Notes: a model not told the origin generated them from the letters alone. A DNA stretch of 64,000 nucleotides from DASRJG01 sp964647625 (GCA_964647625.1 CAZYHZ010000021.1:1-64000), one strand, 5' to 3'; numbered from the stretch's first letter, positions 28,599-39,877 are shown. Made by a program: numbers and translations.

Positions 28599-31022
<2,424 letters not shown>

Positions 31023-31025
<3 letters not shown>

Positions 31026-31104
31026 ACTCTCGACTCTGAACTCTCGACTCTGAACTCTCGACTCTCGACTATGGGTGGGTCGAGAGTCAAGAGTCGAGAG
31101 TCTA
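31023..31104. repeat. imperfect inverted repeat built of 14-bp direct repeats
   Basis: Arms 31023-31048 and 31079-31104 are complementary at 24 of 26 positions. The left arm continues as tandem copies of CTCTCGACTCTGAA (31027-31040 and 31041-31054) and a variant CTCTCGACTCTCGA (31055-31068). The RNA would fold into a long stem. No U tract follows, so it is not a classical terminator, but it separates clpC from the bamA operon. No second copy is seen in this window. It may belong to a dispersed repeat family. Confidence 0.85.
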
Positions 31105-31128
31105 GAGGCGCCCCAGCCCCCTCCGCAG

Positions 31129-31134
31129 TACAAT
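31129..31134 (+). promoter_or_regulatory. -10-like box TACAAT upstream of bamA
   Basis: TACAAT (5/6) lies 85 nt before the bamA ATG and just after the repeat hairpin, so the envelope operon probably has its own promoter and a leader of about 80 nt. No strong -35. Confidence 0.4.
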
Positions 31135-31219
31135 GCCGCTCCTTTTCGATCCCGTCAGCCGGCAGCAGGAGCCGGAGTGTCCCGATTGAATTCGTGAGGG
31201 CCGGAGCGCCGACGACGGA

Positions 31220-33829
31220 ATGAGGCTTGGCAGCGTCAAGACCGCGATCGGCGCCCTCTCGATCGCACTCGTTTCTACTCTCTCCCTCGCGCAATCGGGG
31301 ACCGTCGAGAGCGTGCAGGTGCAGGGCCTCGTCCGCATGACGAACGAGGCCTTCGCGCACGCGTTCGGCATTCGCACGGGCGATCCGTACGACCCGGAGC
31401 GGATCCGGATCGCGTTCCGGCATCTCTGGACGCTGGGGCTGTTCGACGACGTCACGATCGAGGCCGAGGACGGGCCCAAGGGCGGCAAGGTCGTCATCGT
31501 CAAGGTCAAGGAGCGGCCGAGCCTCGCCTCGGTCACGTACCAGGACAACAAGATCCTGACGCGCACGTCGATCGAGGACGGCCTCAAGGACAAGAAGATC
31601 GTGCTCGACGTCGGAAAGCCTCTGAACCTCAAGGCGGTCGCCGACGCCGAGACCGAGATCCGGATGATGCTCGGCCAGAAGGGCTACCTCGATCCCGAGG
31701 TCGGCCACACGGTCGAGTATCCGACGCAGTCGACCGCCGCGGTCGCCTTCAAGATCAAGCCCGGAAGCAAGACGCGGATCCGGAAGATCACCTTCGTCGG
31801 CAATACCGTCCACAAGTCGAAGACCCTGATGAGCCAGCTCCAGCTGACGGACAGTTACCACTGGTACAAGTTCTGGAGCCAGAAGAACCTCTACCACCCC
31901 GCAAAGTGGGATCAGGACTCGAATCACATCCGCGACCTGTACCTGAACGGCGGCTACCTCGACGTCGACCTGCGTCCTCCCGTGGTCGAGCTGAAAGAGG
32001 TCGGCGGGAGCTCGAAGAAGCCCAAGAAATCGAAGAAGGAAACGCCGCCGCCCGCACCCGTCCCGCCGCCCGATCCCGAGTCGATGACGGCCAAGGAGCG
32101 GCTGAAGGCCGAAAAGGACCGGAAAAAACGCGAGAAGGCGGAAGCCAAGGCGGAGCCGGCCGTCAAACGGTGGGCCTATCTCACCGTGACCGTGGTTGAA
32201 GGTCCGCAGTACAAGCTGGGTTCGACGTCCGTGTCCGGAAATACCGTCTTCAGCGAGAAGGAGCTGCTCGCCGACGTCTTCATGAAGCCCGGGTGGATCG
32301 TCAACAGCGGCGTTCTGGACCTCGGCGTCAAGAGGATGCAGCGCCGTTATGAGGACAAGGGCTACGCGTACGCCACGGCGCGGCGGGAGATCGACCGCCA
32401 TCCGGCGGAGAAGACGGCCGACGTACGGTTCATCGTGAACGAGGACAAGCCTTACTACGTCGGGCGCATCGAATTCAACGGCAACACCGCGACGCAGGAC
32501 AAGGTCTTGAGGCGCGAGTTCCGGCTGGACGAGGGGGACCTCTTCAATCGGAGCGTCCTCGACCTCTCGGTCGCGAAGGTGAATCAGCTCGGCTATTTCG
32601 AGGTGAGGCCCGAAGACGCCGTCATCCAGCCGGTCGAGGGGACGAACCAGGTTCAGATCAACGTCACGGGCCAAGAAAAGGGCCGCAACGAGATCCAGAT
32701 CGGAGGTGGGTACAGCGGCGTGGACGGCGCGTTCTTCACCGGGCTCTACTCGACGAAGAACTTCCTCGGGCGCGGCCAGATCGTCTCGCTGTCGCTGCAG
32801 CTGGGAGGCCGCCGAAACCTGTACCAGATCGCGTACCAAGAGCCGTGGTTCCTCAACAAGCCGTACACGCTCGGCTTCACGCTCTTCCGCGGAAACCAGG
32901 ACTACGGGGCGGCGCAGCGGAGCCAGAGCCAGGGATTCGGCGTGATGCTGGGGCGGCAGATCGGCTACTTCCAGTCCGTCCAGCTGCGCTACGACTTCCA
33001 GAAGGTCAAGTCGAACGGGCTCCAGCCGCAGACCGGCTTCGCGACGCTCCCCGGGACGACGACCGCGCTGACCTCGGTCGTGGCGACCAACACGATCTCG
33101 AAGGTCACGCCGTCCTGGTTCCGGAACAGCATCAACAATCCGTACCGCCCGAGCGCCGGCTGGTCACTGGTCGCCGACATGGAGATCGCCGGCGGGCCGC
33201 TGGGCGGCGATACGTCGTACATCAAGCCGCGCCTGATCGGGACGAAGTACATCAAAGCCTGGAAGCAGACGTTCTTCGGGATCCACGCCGAGATCGGACA
33301 GATCAAGACGTGGGCCGACGGCAGCGTGCCGTCGGCGGCCAACGTCAACGACGTCCCGCGGTTCAGCCGGTTCTGGCTCGGCGGCGAGACCTACGGCCCG
33401 CGCGTGTTCCAGACGCGGGACGTCTCCCCGCTCCGGTGGGTGCGCCTGAACTCGTTCGGCGAGGTCATCGAGGCGACGGACAATCCGTCGGGCCGACCGA
33501 CGCGGGAGTTCGACCTCAACGGCGACGGAATCGTGGATCGGAACGACCTGGTCGCCCTGGGCGGCGACCGGTACTGGCTCGGGATGTTCGAGTACACGAT
33601 CCCGTTCCAGTCTCCGGTCGAGATCGCCCTTTTCACGGACATCGGCGACGCCCTCTACGAAGACACCCCCTGGGGATTCAAGGATTTTCGGGCCTCGGCG
33701 GGCGTCGAGGTACGATTTTTTCTGCCGGTCTTTCCAGTTCCGCTCCGTTTGATCTACGGTTGGCCCGTCCGGAAGCTGCCCGAAGACCGGACGAGCGCGT
33801 TCACCTTCTCGATCGGGCGTAGTTTCTGA
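31220..33829 (+). CDS. bamA: outer membrane protein assembly factor BamA
   Basis: 869 residues. It has a signal peptide (about 1-25, ending SLAQ), successive POTRA domains, and a C-terminal 16-strand barrel domain ending in Phe (FTFSIGRSF). Two unusual insertions are seen. A Lys/Pro/Glu-rich linker at about 260-317 lies between POTRA regions (KKPKKSKKETPPP, EKDRKKREKAEAKAE). A DLNGDGIVDRNDL EF-hand/dockerin-like loop lies at about 765-777, within the barrel. BamA folds outer membrane proteins. The next genes are skp-like, lpxD, fabZ and lpxA, the classic bamA-lpx order. ATG 31220 has only weak GACGGA upstream. Confidence 0.93.
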   Translation: MRLGSVKTAIGALSIALVSTLSLAQSGTVESVQVQGLVRMTNEAFAHAFGIRTGDPYDPERIRIAFRHLWTLGLFDDVTIEAEDGPKGGKVVIVKVKERPSLASVTYQDNKILTRTSIEDGLKDKKIVLDVGKPLNLKAVADAETEIRMMLGQKGYLDPEVGHTVEYPTQSTAAVAFKIKPGSKTRIRKITFVGNTVHKSKTLMSQLQLTDSYHWYKFWSQKNLYHPAKWDQDSNHIRDLYLNGGYLDVDLRPPVVELKEVGGSSKKPKKSKKETPPPAPVPPPDPESMTAKERLKAEKDRKKREKAEAKAEPAVKRWAYLTVTVVEGPQYKLGSTSVSGNTVFSEKELLADVFMKPGWIVNSGVLDLGVKRMQRRYEDKGYAYATARREIDRHPAEKTADVRFIVNEDKPYYVGRIEFNGNTATQDKVLRREFRLDEGDLFNRSVLDLSVAKVNQLGYFEVRPEDAVIQPVEGTNQVQINVTGQEKGRNEIQIGGGYSGVDGAFFTGLYSTKNFLGRGQIVSLSLQLGGRRNLYQIAYQEPWFLNKPYTLGFTLFRGNQDYGAAQRSQSQGFGVMLGRQIGYFQSVQLRYDFQKVKSNGLQPQTGFATLPGTTTALTSVVATNTISKVTPSWFRNSINNPYRPSAGWSLVADMEIAGGPLGGDTSYIKPRLIGTKYIKAWKQTFFGIHAEIGQIKTWADGSVPSAANVNDVPRFSRFWLGGETYGPRVFQTRDVSPLRWVRLNSFGEVIEATDNPSGRPTREFDLNGDGIVDRNDLVALGGDRYWLGMFEYTIPFQSPVEIALFTDIGDALYEDTPWGFKDFRASAGVEVRFFLPVFPVPLRLIYGWPVRKLPEDRTSAFTFSIGRSF

Positions 33830-33860
33830 CGGGCCGCCGTAATCCGGCGAAAGGAGTTCC

Positions 33861-34481
33861 ATGAGACGGATCGTCACCTCCCTTGCACTCGTCCTCGCCG
33901 CGGCGACGGCGGTTTCCAGGGCGCAGGCCCCCCCCACGTTCAAGGTCGGCGTGTTCGACGCGAACCGGGTTTCCGAGGAGACCGACGAGGGCAAGCGCAT
34001 TCAGGCGAAGCTCACCCAGTTCGGGGAGAAAAAGAAATCCGAGCTCGCCGCAAAGGAGAAAGAGGTCGCGGACCTGCGCGCGCAGCTCGATTCGCAGACG
34101 CTCTCGCTCTCTCCGGAGAAGGTCACGCAGCTCCAGAAGGACGCGCAGAAGAAGGGGCTCGAGCTCCAGCAGGCGCAGGAGGCGGCGCGCAACGAATTCC
34201 AGATCGAGGTCTCGGACGCCCAGAACAAGTTCCAGGAACAGCTCATGCGCGTGATCACGCAGTTCGGCCGCGACGAGGGGTTCACGATGATCGTCGAGCG
34301 CTCGACCGGTGGCGTCGCGTTCGCCGCGGAGTCGATCGACGTCACGACCGCGATCGTCGACAAGTTCAACGAGATGGTGAAGGCGCCTGCGGATGCCGCG
34401 GCCCCGGCGGTGAAGCCGGGCGCGTCGCCCGTCCCGCTCGCCAAGCCGCCGGCGTCGCCGCCACCGGCCAAGAAGCCCTAG
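33861..34481 (+). CDS. OmpH/Skp-family periplasmic chaperone
   Basis: 206 residues. A signal peptide (SLALVLAAATAVSRAQA) is followed by FKVGVFDANRVSEET and a long charged coiled coil (about 50-150) of the Skp tentacle type. The conserved GFTMIVERSTGGVAFAAESI near 135-155 and a Pro/Ala/Lys-rich tail close the protein. It holds unfolded outer membrane proteins in the periplasm for BamA. AAAGGAG at 33851-33857 supports the ATG. It lies directly after bamA and before lpxD, as in many Gram-negatives. Confidence 0.88.
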   Translation: MRRIVTSLALVLAAATAVSRAQAPPTFKVGVFDANRVSEETDEGKRIQAKLTQFGEKKKSELAAKEKEVADLRAQLDSQTLSLSPEKVTQLQKDAQKKGLELQQAQEAARNEFQIEVSDAQNKFQEQLMRVITQFGRDEGFTMIVERSTGGVAFAAESIDVTTAIVDKFNEMVKAPADAAAPAVKPGASPVPLAKPPASPPPAKKP

Positions 34482-34501
34482 CCCCGGGGCCGGAGCGTCC
34501 G

Positions 34502-35545
34502 TTGAGCGATGGGGTGCGACTTGCGGAGCTGGCGCAGTGGGTCGGGGGGAAGGTCCAGGGAGACCCCGACCGCCGCATCCGTGCGGTCGCGCGGCTCGAG
34601 GACGCCGGGCCCGAGGACCTTTCGTTCCTGACGAACGCGCGCTACAAGCCCGCGGTCGCGTCCTCTCGCGCCGGGGCGATCCTCGTCGGTGACACCGCCG
34701 ATCTCTCCGGTCGGGACCTGCTCGTGGCGCCCGACCCGTATTTCGCGCTCGCCGAGATCCTCGACCGGTTCTATCCCACGCCGCGTCCCGCCCCCGGCAT
34801 CTCGGCGGACGCCCGCATCGACGACACCGCACAACTCGGCAGCGAGGTCGCCGTCGCGCCGTTCGCGGTCATCGGTCGGAAGGTGAAGCTCGGCGATCGT
34901 GTGAGCGTCGGTGCCGGGTCGGTGATCGGGGACGGGTCGAGCGTGGGAGCCGGCACGGTCGTGATGCCGCGCGTCGTGCTCTACCCGGGGACGGAAGTCG
35001 GCGACCGGTGCATCCTCCACGCGGGGGTGGTGCTCGGAGCCGACGGGTTCGGCTTCGCAACGAGCCGGGGGCGGCACCGCAAGATGCCGCAGCTCGGCCG
35101 GGTCGTGATCGAAGACGACGTCGAGATCGGCGCGAACACCACGATCGACCGGGGGACGCTGGGCGAGACGCGGATCGGCCGCGGCACGAAGATCGACGAT
35201 CAGGTGATGGTCGCGCACGGCGTCGAGATCGGGCCGGACAGCCTGCTCGCGGCACAATCCGGAATCGCGGGGAGCACGAGGATCGGCGCGCGGTTCACGG
35301 TGGCGGGCCAGTCGGGAGCCGCGGGACATCTTTCGATCGGCGACGGCGTCGTCGTGGCGGCGAAATCCGCCGTGTTCGCGGACGTCGCATCCGGCGCGTT
35401 CGTGGCCGGGATCCCGGCCGTCGACCACCGCGCGTGGAAACGCTCGATCGCCCTCGTCAAGATGCTGCCCGAGCTCAGATCGCAGTTGAGAGAACTCGAG
35501 GAGCGCCTCCAAACGCTCCTCCCGCCCACGGGGGGAAAGGCATGA
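34502..35545 (+). CDS. lpxD: UDP-3-O-(3-hydroxyacyl)glucosamine N-acyltransferase
   Basis: 347 residues. An N-terminal uridine-binding domain (LSFLTNARYKPAV) is followed by a left-handed beta helix of hexapeptide repeats (for example IGANTTIDRGTLGETRIGRG). Catalytic His239 lies in VMVAHGVEIG, and a C-terminal helix (LKMLPELRSQLRELEERL-like) closes the protein. It adds the N-linked acyl chain in lipid A synthesis. The start is TTG at 34502, which gives the usual LpxD N-terminus (LAELAQWVGG). Its stop overlaps the fabZ start. Confidence 0.95.
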   Translation: MSDGVRLAELAQWVGGKVQGDPDRRIRAVARLEDAGPEDLSFLTNARYKPAVASSRAGAILVGDTADLSGRDLLVAPDPYFALAEILDRFYPTPRPAPGISADARIDDTAQLGSEVAVAPFAVIGRKVKLGDRVSVGAGSVIGDGSSVGAGTVVMPRVVLYPGTEVGDRCILHAGVVLGADGFGFATSRGRHRKMPQLGRVVIEDDVEIGANTTIDRGTLGETRIGRGTKIDDQVMVAHGVEIGPDSLLAAQSGIAGSTRIGARFTVAGQSGAAGHLSIGDGVVVAAKSAVFADVASGAFVAGIPAVDHRAWKRSIALVKMLPELRSQLRELEERLQTLLPPTGGKA

Positions 35546-35979
35546 GCACGCTCGACGTCCGCGCCATCATGGAGCGGATCCCGCACCGTTATCCGTTCCT
35601 GCTCGTCGATCGCGTGATCGAGTTCACGGCGGGAGAACGGATCGTGGCGATCAAGAACGTCACGGTCAACGAGCCGTTCTTCCAGGGGCATTTCCCCGGG
35701 GCTCCGGTGATGCCGGGAGTGTTGATCATCGAGGCGCTCGCCCAGGCCGGCGCGGTGCTCCTTCTGACCGACGTCCCGGAGCGCGCATCGAAGCTGGTGT
35801 ACTTCACGGGCATCGACGAAGCGCGCTTCCGGAGGCCGGTCGTGCCCGGCGATCAGGTCCGCCTGACGATGGAGGTTCTCAAGCTCCGCTCGCGGACGTG
35901 CAAGATGCGCGGCCGCGCCGAGGTCGAGGGGGAGCTTTGCGCCGAGGCCGACATCATGTCCGCGCTGGTCGATCGGTGA
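35542..35979 (+). CDS. fabZ: 3-hydroxyacyl-ACP dehydratase FabZ
   Basis: 145 residues, a hot-dog fold enzyme of fatty-acid synthesis. The motifs are IPHRYPFLLVDRV, then NEPFFQGHFPGAPVMPGVL with catalytic His50, and Glu64 in IIEALAQAG. It dehydrates 3-hydroxyacyl-ACP, competing with LpxA and LpxD for the same hydroxyacyl pool, which explains its place between them. ATG overlaps the lpxD stop (ATGA). Confidence 0.95.
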   Translation: MSTLDVRAIMERIPHRYPFLLVDRVIEFTAGERIVAIKNVTVNEPFFQGHFPGAPVMPGVLIIEALAQAGAVLLLTDVPERASKLVYFTGIDEARFRRPVVPGDQVRLTMEVLKLRSRTCKMRGRAEVEGELCAEADIMSALVDR

Positions 35980-35983
35980 GGCG

Positions 35984-36766
35984 ATGAGCGGGCCCTGGGT
36001 CGATCCTCGCGCCGCCGTGCATCCCGACGCCAAGCTCGGGGACGACGTCTTCGTCGGGCCGTTCTGCCACGTCGGCCCCGAGGCCGTCATCGGCGCGAGG
36101 ACGCGTCTCGAATCTCACGTCGTCGTCGACGGTCGCGTCGAGATCGGGGCGGACAACTCGATCGCGCCGTTCGCCAGCATCGGCGGCCCCCCGCAAGATC
36201 TCAAGTACGCCGGCGAGCCCACCCGCGTCACGATCGGGGACGGCAACCGGATCTGCGAGTACGTCACCGTGAGCCGCGGTACGGCCGGCGGGGGAGGGAT
36301 CACGCGCGTCGGAGACAAGAACCTCCTGATGGCCTACGCGCACATCGCGCACGACGCCAACGTCGGCAGCCGCATCGTGTTCGCCAACGCCGCGACGCTG
36401 GCGGGCCACGTCGAAGTCGGAGACGACGCGACGGTCGGCGCCTTCTCGGGCGTTCATCAGTTCTGCCGGGTCGCGAAACATGCGTTCATCGGCGGCTACT
36501 CCGTCGTGACGCAAGATGCGCTGCCCTTCGTGCTCACGGTCGGAAACCGCGCCGTCAGTCACGGGGTCAACCTGATCGGGTTGAAACGGAAGGGGTATCC
36601 GCCTGCGACGATCGACGCCGTCAAGCGCTGCTACATGACGTTGTTCCGGTCGAAGATGCTGCTCGAAGACGCCCTGGTCAAGGTCGAGGCGGACTCGGGA
36701 GACGTCGAGGAAGTGCGGTACTTCCTGGAGTTCGTCAAATCCAGCAAGCGCGGGGTCGTGAGGTGA
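35984..36766 (+). CDS. lpxA: acyl-ACP-UDP-N-acetylglucosamine O-acyltransferase
   Basis: 260 residues. Hexapeptide-repeat beta helix starting VDPRAAVHPDAKLGDDVFVG, with catalytic His123 in AYAHIAHDANVGSR, the IGGPPQDLKYAGEPT segment, and the C-terminal helical part with NLIGLKRKGYP. It performs the first acylation of lipid A synthesis. It starts 4 bp after fabZ and overlaps the following oxidoreductase gene by 4 bp. lpxB, often next, is not found in this window. Confidence 0.95.
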   Translation: MSGPWVDPRAAVHPDAKLGDDVFVGPFCHVGPEAVIGARTRLESHVVVDGRVEIGADNSIAPFASIGGPPQDLKYAGEPTRVTIGDGNRICEYVTVSRGTAGGGGITRVGDKNLLMAYAHIAHDANVGSRIVFANAATLAGHVEVGDDATVGAFSGVHQFCRVAKHAFIGGYSVVTQDALPFVLTVGNRAVSHGVNLIGLKRKGYPPATIDAVKRCYMTLFRSKMLLEDALVKVEADSGDVEEVRYFLEFVKSSKRGVVR

Positions 36767-37710
36767 CGGACGCCGGGATCCCGGTCGGCGTCGTCGGCGT
36801 CGGGCACCTGGGACGACACCACGCACGACTCTATGCCGCGCATCCCGGGGCGAGACTGGTCGGGGTCGTCGATCGCGATCTCGCTCGCGCCGAGGCGATC
36901 GCGGGGGAATACGGCTGCGACGCCTACGACGACGTGTCGCGCCTGGTCGGCCGCGTGACGGCCGTCAGCATCGCGACGCCGACGATCGCGCATCGCGATG
37001 CGAGCCTTCCGTTCCTCGAGGCGGGCGCCGACGTGCTGATCGAAAAGCCGATCGCGCCGGCTCTCGACGAGGCCGACGCGATCCTCGACGCCGCGCGGCG
37101 CAACGGCCGGCTCGTGATGGTCGGGCACACCGAGCGCTTCAACCCCGCGGTCGCCGCTCTCGCACGCGCGATCGATGCGCCGCGATTCGTCGAGATCCAC
37201 AGGCTCGCGGCGTTCAGCGCCCGGTCGACCGACGTCGACGTCATCCTCGATCTGATGGTCCACGACCTCGACCTCTTGCTCTGGTTCGACGGCACCGAGC
37301 CGGTCGCGGTGGACGCGGTCGGCGTCGCGGCTCTGACCGACAAGCTCGACATCGCGAACGTCAGGATCCGGTTCGCGTCGGGGTGCGTGGCCAACGTGAC
37401 CGCGAGCCGCATCTCCGCCGAGCCGCTCAGGCGGATCCGGATCTTCCAGTCGCGGACGTACATCGGGTGCGACACCGGAGAGCGCAAGGTGGAGCGGTTC
37501 CGGCTCACGGCGGGGCCGGACGGCCGCCCCGCGATCCAGCACGAGCGCCTCCCGGTCGATGACGCGGAGCCGCTCGCGGTCGAGCTGTCCGCGTTCCTCG
37601 ACGCCGTGCGCACGCGCAGCGCTCCCCCGATCGACGGCCGCGCGGGGCGCCGGGCCCTGGAGCTGGCGGTCCGCGTCCGCGAGGCGATCGCCGCCTCGGG
37701 CCACCCGTGA
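36763..37710 (+). CDS. Gfo/Idh/MocA-family oxidoreductase, possible GnnA-like
   Basis: 315 residues. NAD-binding Rossmann start VGVVGVGHLGRHHARLYAAH, the family EKP motif in DVLIEKPIAPAL, and MVGHTERFNPAV. The C-terminal domain carries DLMVHDLDLLLWF. This position, right after lpxA, is where the GnnA oxidoreductase lies in bacteria that make lipid A from UDP-GlcNAc3N. GnnA oxidises the 3-hydroxyl of UDP-GlcNAc. The partner aminotransferase GnnB is not present here, so the substrate remains open. GTG overlaps the lpxA stop. Confidence 0.85.
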   Translation: MTDAGIPVGVVGVGHLGRHHARLYAAHPGARLVGVVDRDLARAEAIAGEYGCDAYDDVSRLVGRVTAVSIATPTIAHRDASLPFLEAGADVLIEKPIAPALDEADAILDAARRNGRLVMVGHTERFNPAVAALARAIDAPRFVEIHRLAAFSARSTDVDVILDLMVHDLDLLLWFDGTEPVAVDAVGVAALTDKLDIANVRIRFASGCVANVTASRISAEPLRRIRIFQSRTYIGCDTGERKVERFRLTAGPDGRPAIQHERLPVDDAEPLAVELSAFLDAVRTRSAPPIDGRAGRRALELAVRVREAIAASGHP

Positions 37711-38795
37711 GCGATGACCCGTTAGCAGCCGTCGTATCGCAGCAGATCGACCGGGGCGCGATGCCGGGGGCGACGTGGTGGGTGGGCTCTTCCGCCGAAG
37801 CTCTGCGCACGGGCGCCGCCGGCTCCGCCTGTCTCGAGCCCGAGCGTGCGCCTGCGACCTTGGATACGCCCTACGATCTCGCATCCCTCACGAAGCCGCT
37901 GGCGACGGCAGTCCTCTTGACGATGCTCGAGCGCGAGGGCGCGGTCGGCCTCGGCTCGCCGCTTTCTCTCGTGCTACCCGAGCTGCAGCGCTCGCCCTAT
38001 GGAAACGCCACGATTCGCGAAGCGGCGACGCACCGGGCGGGATTCCCGGCGTGGGCGCCTCTCTATCTGTCCGGGAGAACGCGAGAGGAATACCTGGCGG
38101 CCGTTGCCCGCATTCCGCCGGCCGGACCTGCGGGCGCCACGCTGTACTCCGATCTCGGTTACATCCTGCTCGGGATCGCGATCGAGCGGAACGCAGGCCG
38201 ATCGCTCGACGCGCTGTTCGAAGAGCGCGTCGCGGGGCCGCTCTCGCTCGATCGCTGCGGATATCCCGCACGTGGCGATCGGTTTCGCGCCGCCGCGGCC
38301 ACCGAGCGCACGCGCGCATTCGAGAGGTCCTTGGCCGGCCTCGACGGCAAGCCCGATCCCGGCGGTTGGTTCGATGCGAGGGTCCCGCGCGGCCAGGTTC
38401 ACGACGGAAACGCGTGGGGGCTCGGCGGGGTTTCCGGGCACGCCGGCCTGTTCGCGACGGCGGCTGACGTTGCGGCGATCGCGGCGGCGATCCTCGAGCC
38501 GCGCCGGCTGGCGCTCGAAGACGGCGCATTTGCCGGGATGTTGTCGGTCGACTCCGGCGCCGGCGCCCGGCGCACCATCGGGTTCCTTCGCGCAGCCGAT
38601 TCGGACGCCGTCCGCGGGGTTCTGCCGGACGATGCCGTCGGTCACGCGGGGTTCACGGGAACCTCGCTCTGGCTGGACCCTGCTGCAAACCGTATCTACG
38701 TGCTGCTGACGAACCGCGTCCACCCGGTCGTTCCGAAAGAGCCGTTCACGGCGCCCCGGCGCGCGTTCCACGCGGAAGCGGTCCGGCGGGCTTGA
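37707..38795 (+). CDS. serine hydrolase of the beta-lactamase/penicillin-binding class C family
   Basis: 362 residues. The SxxK nucleophile motif is SLTK near residue 58, the second motif is YSDLGY (Tyr-Ser-Asp rather than Tyr-x-Asn), and the third is HAGFTGTSLW. These mark a family that includes esterases, D-aminopeptidases and class C beta-lactamases. No signal peptide is evident, which argues against a secreted beta-lactamase. GTG overlaps the preceding stop, so it is coupled to the lpx operon and occupies the spot often held by lpxB. Substrate unknown. Confidence 0.8.
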   Translation: MSDDPLAAVVSQQIDRGAMPGATWWVGSSAEALRTGAAGSACLEPERAPATLDTPYDLASLTKPLATAVLLTMLEREGAVGLGSPLSLVLPELQRSPYGNATIREAATHRAGFPAWAPLYLSGRTREEYLAAVARIPPAGPAGATLYSDLGYILLGIAIERNAGRSLDALFEERVAGPLSLDRCGYPARGDRFRAAAATERTRAFERSLAGLDGKPDPGGWFDARVPRGQVHDGNAWGLGGVSGHAGLFATAADVAAIAAAILEPRRLALEDGAFAGMLSVDSGAGARRTIGFLRAADSDAVRGVLPDDAVGHAGFTGTSLWLDPAANRIYVLLTNRVHPVVPKEPFTAPRRAFHAEAVRRA

Positions 38796-38817
38796 AGCGG
38801 CGAACGAGCCTGCGCCC

Positions 38818-38823
38818 TACAAT
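38818..38823 (+). promoter_or_regulatory. -10-like box TACAAT before the TonB-like gene
   Basis: TACAAT (5/6) ends 10 nt before the ATG at 38834 and would give a leaderless transcript for that gene. No clear -35. Confidence 0.4.
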
Positions 38824-38833
38824 GACGGTTCCC

Positions 38834-39877
38834 ATGGATGCCCCCCGCAGGACCATCTCGTTCGGTCCCCTCGAAATCACGATCAAGCGGCGCGGCGAGG
38901 GCGTTCGGCTCGGCGTGGCCGGCTCGATCGTCGTCCACATCCTGATCCTATTGCTGTTCATCGTCGCACCGCCGGTTCGGCACGTCGCGCGCGTGAGGGA
39001 GGCGCCGCCTCCACCGCAAGAGCCCCACATACCGATCACGTTCGTCGAGCCGCCCCAGCTTCGACCCACCCCACCGGTGGCCGAGATCACGAAGCGGCCG
39101 CCGCCGGCGACCGCGAACAAGCCGCTCCGCATGGAGCCGGCGCCGGAGTCCGCGCATGCGACGACGCGCTCGGCGAAGGAGATCGCGCAAAACGCCGGTC
39201 GTAACGACCCGAAGCCGCCGGGAGGCGAGCAAGGCGGACCGAAGCCCCAGCCGGCCCCGGGGGTCCCGACGCCGGCGTCGACCACCGCGTCCACGTCTCC
39301 CGATGCGTCGGATTCGTCTCCGCTCTCCGAGCCGAAGGACATCCTCGGACGCCTTCGCGAGTTCAAGAAGGCCGTCGAGGCTCCACGGCCCTCGAACGAG
39401 CAAGGCGAGGAGGGCGGAGGGCACGGCCGCGGGGGCATCTCGATGCCGAATCTCCCCGCGACCGGATTCGGTGTCGGCAACCTCGAGTTCGAAGGCCGCG
39501 ACTTCGACTGGGAGAACTACGGACGTCAGATCCACGGGATCATCTGGCGCGCGTGGCACAACCGGCTGCTCGTCACGGCGAGCGTGTTCGAGCGGTGGGC
39601 CTCGGAAAACCGCACGTGGATCCTCGACCACCACAACGGGGTCCGGTTCACGATCCTGCGGTCCGGGCAGGTGGTCGACGTCGCGATCGAGACGCCGTCG
39701 GGGTGCTATCCGCTCGACGATTCCGCGGTCGACGCGCTGAAGGAAGTCGTGCTGCCGCCGCTGCCGTCGGACTTCACCCGCGACAGCGAGACCGTCCACG
39801 CCCGCTTCATCGCGGACGGCGAGATCCGCGTCATGAAGTCGTACCTCCAGCAGATGAAAAACGCCGGATTCTTCTAG
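38834..39877 (+). CDS. TonB-family energy transducer
   Basis: About 347 residues. One N-terminal transmembrane segment (VAGSIVVHILILLLFIVAPP) is followed by a long Pro-rich periplasmic spacer. The C-terminal TonB-like domain has YGRQIHGIIWRAW, GVRFTILRSGQVVDVAIETP and the DDSAVDAL helix. It would couple the proton-motive force to outer-membrane receptors, such as the one at 62936. The start is uncertain: ATG 38834 fits a TACAAT box 10 nt upstream, ATG 38822 overlaps that box, and TTG 38792 overlaps the previous stop by 4 bp. ExbB/ExbD are not in the window. Confidence 0.82.
   Translation: MDAPRRTISFGPLEITIKRRGEGVRLGVAGSIVVHILILLLFIVAPPVRHVARVREAPPPPQEPHIPITFVEPPQLRPTPPVAEITKRPPPATANKPLRMEPAPESAHATTRSAKEIAQNAGRNDPKPPGGEQGGPKPQPAPGVPTPASTTASTSPDASDSSPLSEPKDILGRLREFKKAVEAPRPSNEQGEEGGGHGRGGISMPNLPATGFGVGNLEFEGRDFDWENYGRQIHGIIWRAWHNRLLVTASVFERWASENRTWILDHHNGVRFTILRSGQVVDVAIETPSGCYPLDDSAVDALKEVVLPPLPSDFTRDSETVHARFIADGEIRVMKSYLQQMKNAGFF

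Noticed and set aside
37707..38795. Class C beta-lactamase resistance gene
   Set aside because: No signal peptide and the second motif is YSD rather than YxN; the family is mostly esterases or peptidases, so a resistance role is not supported.
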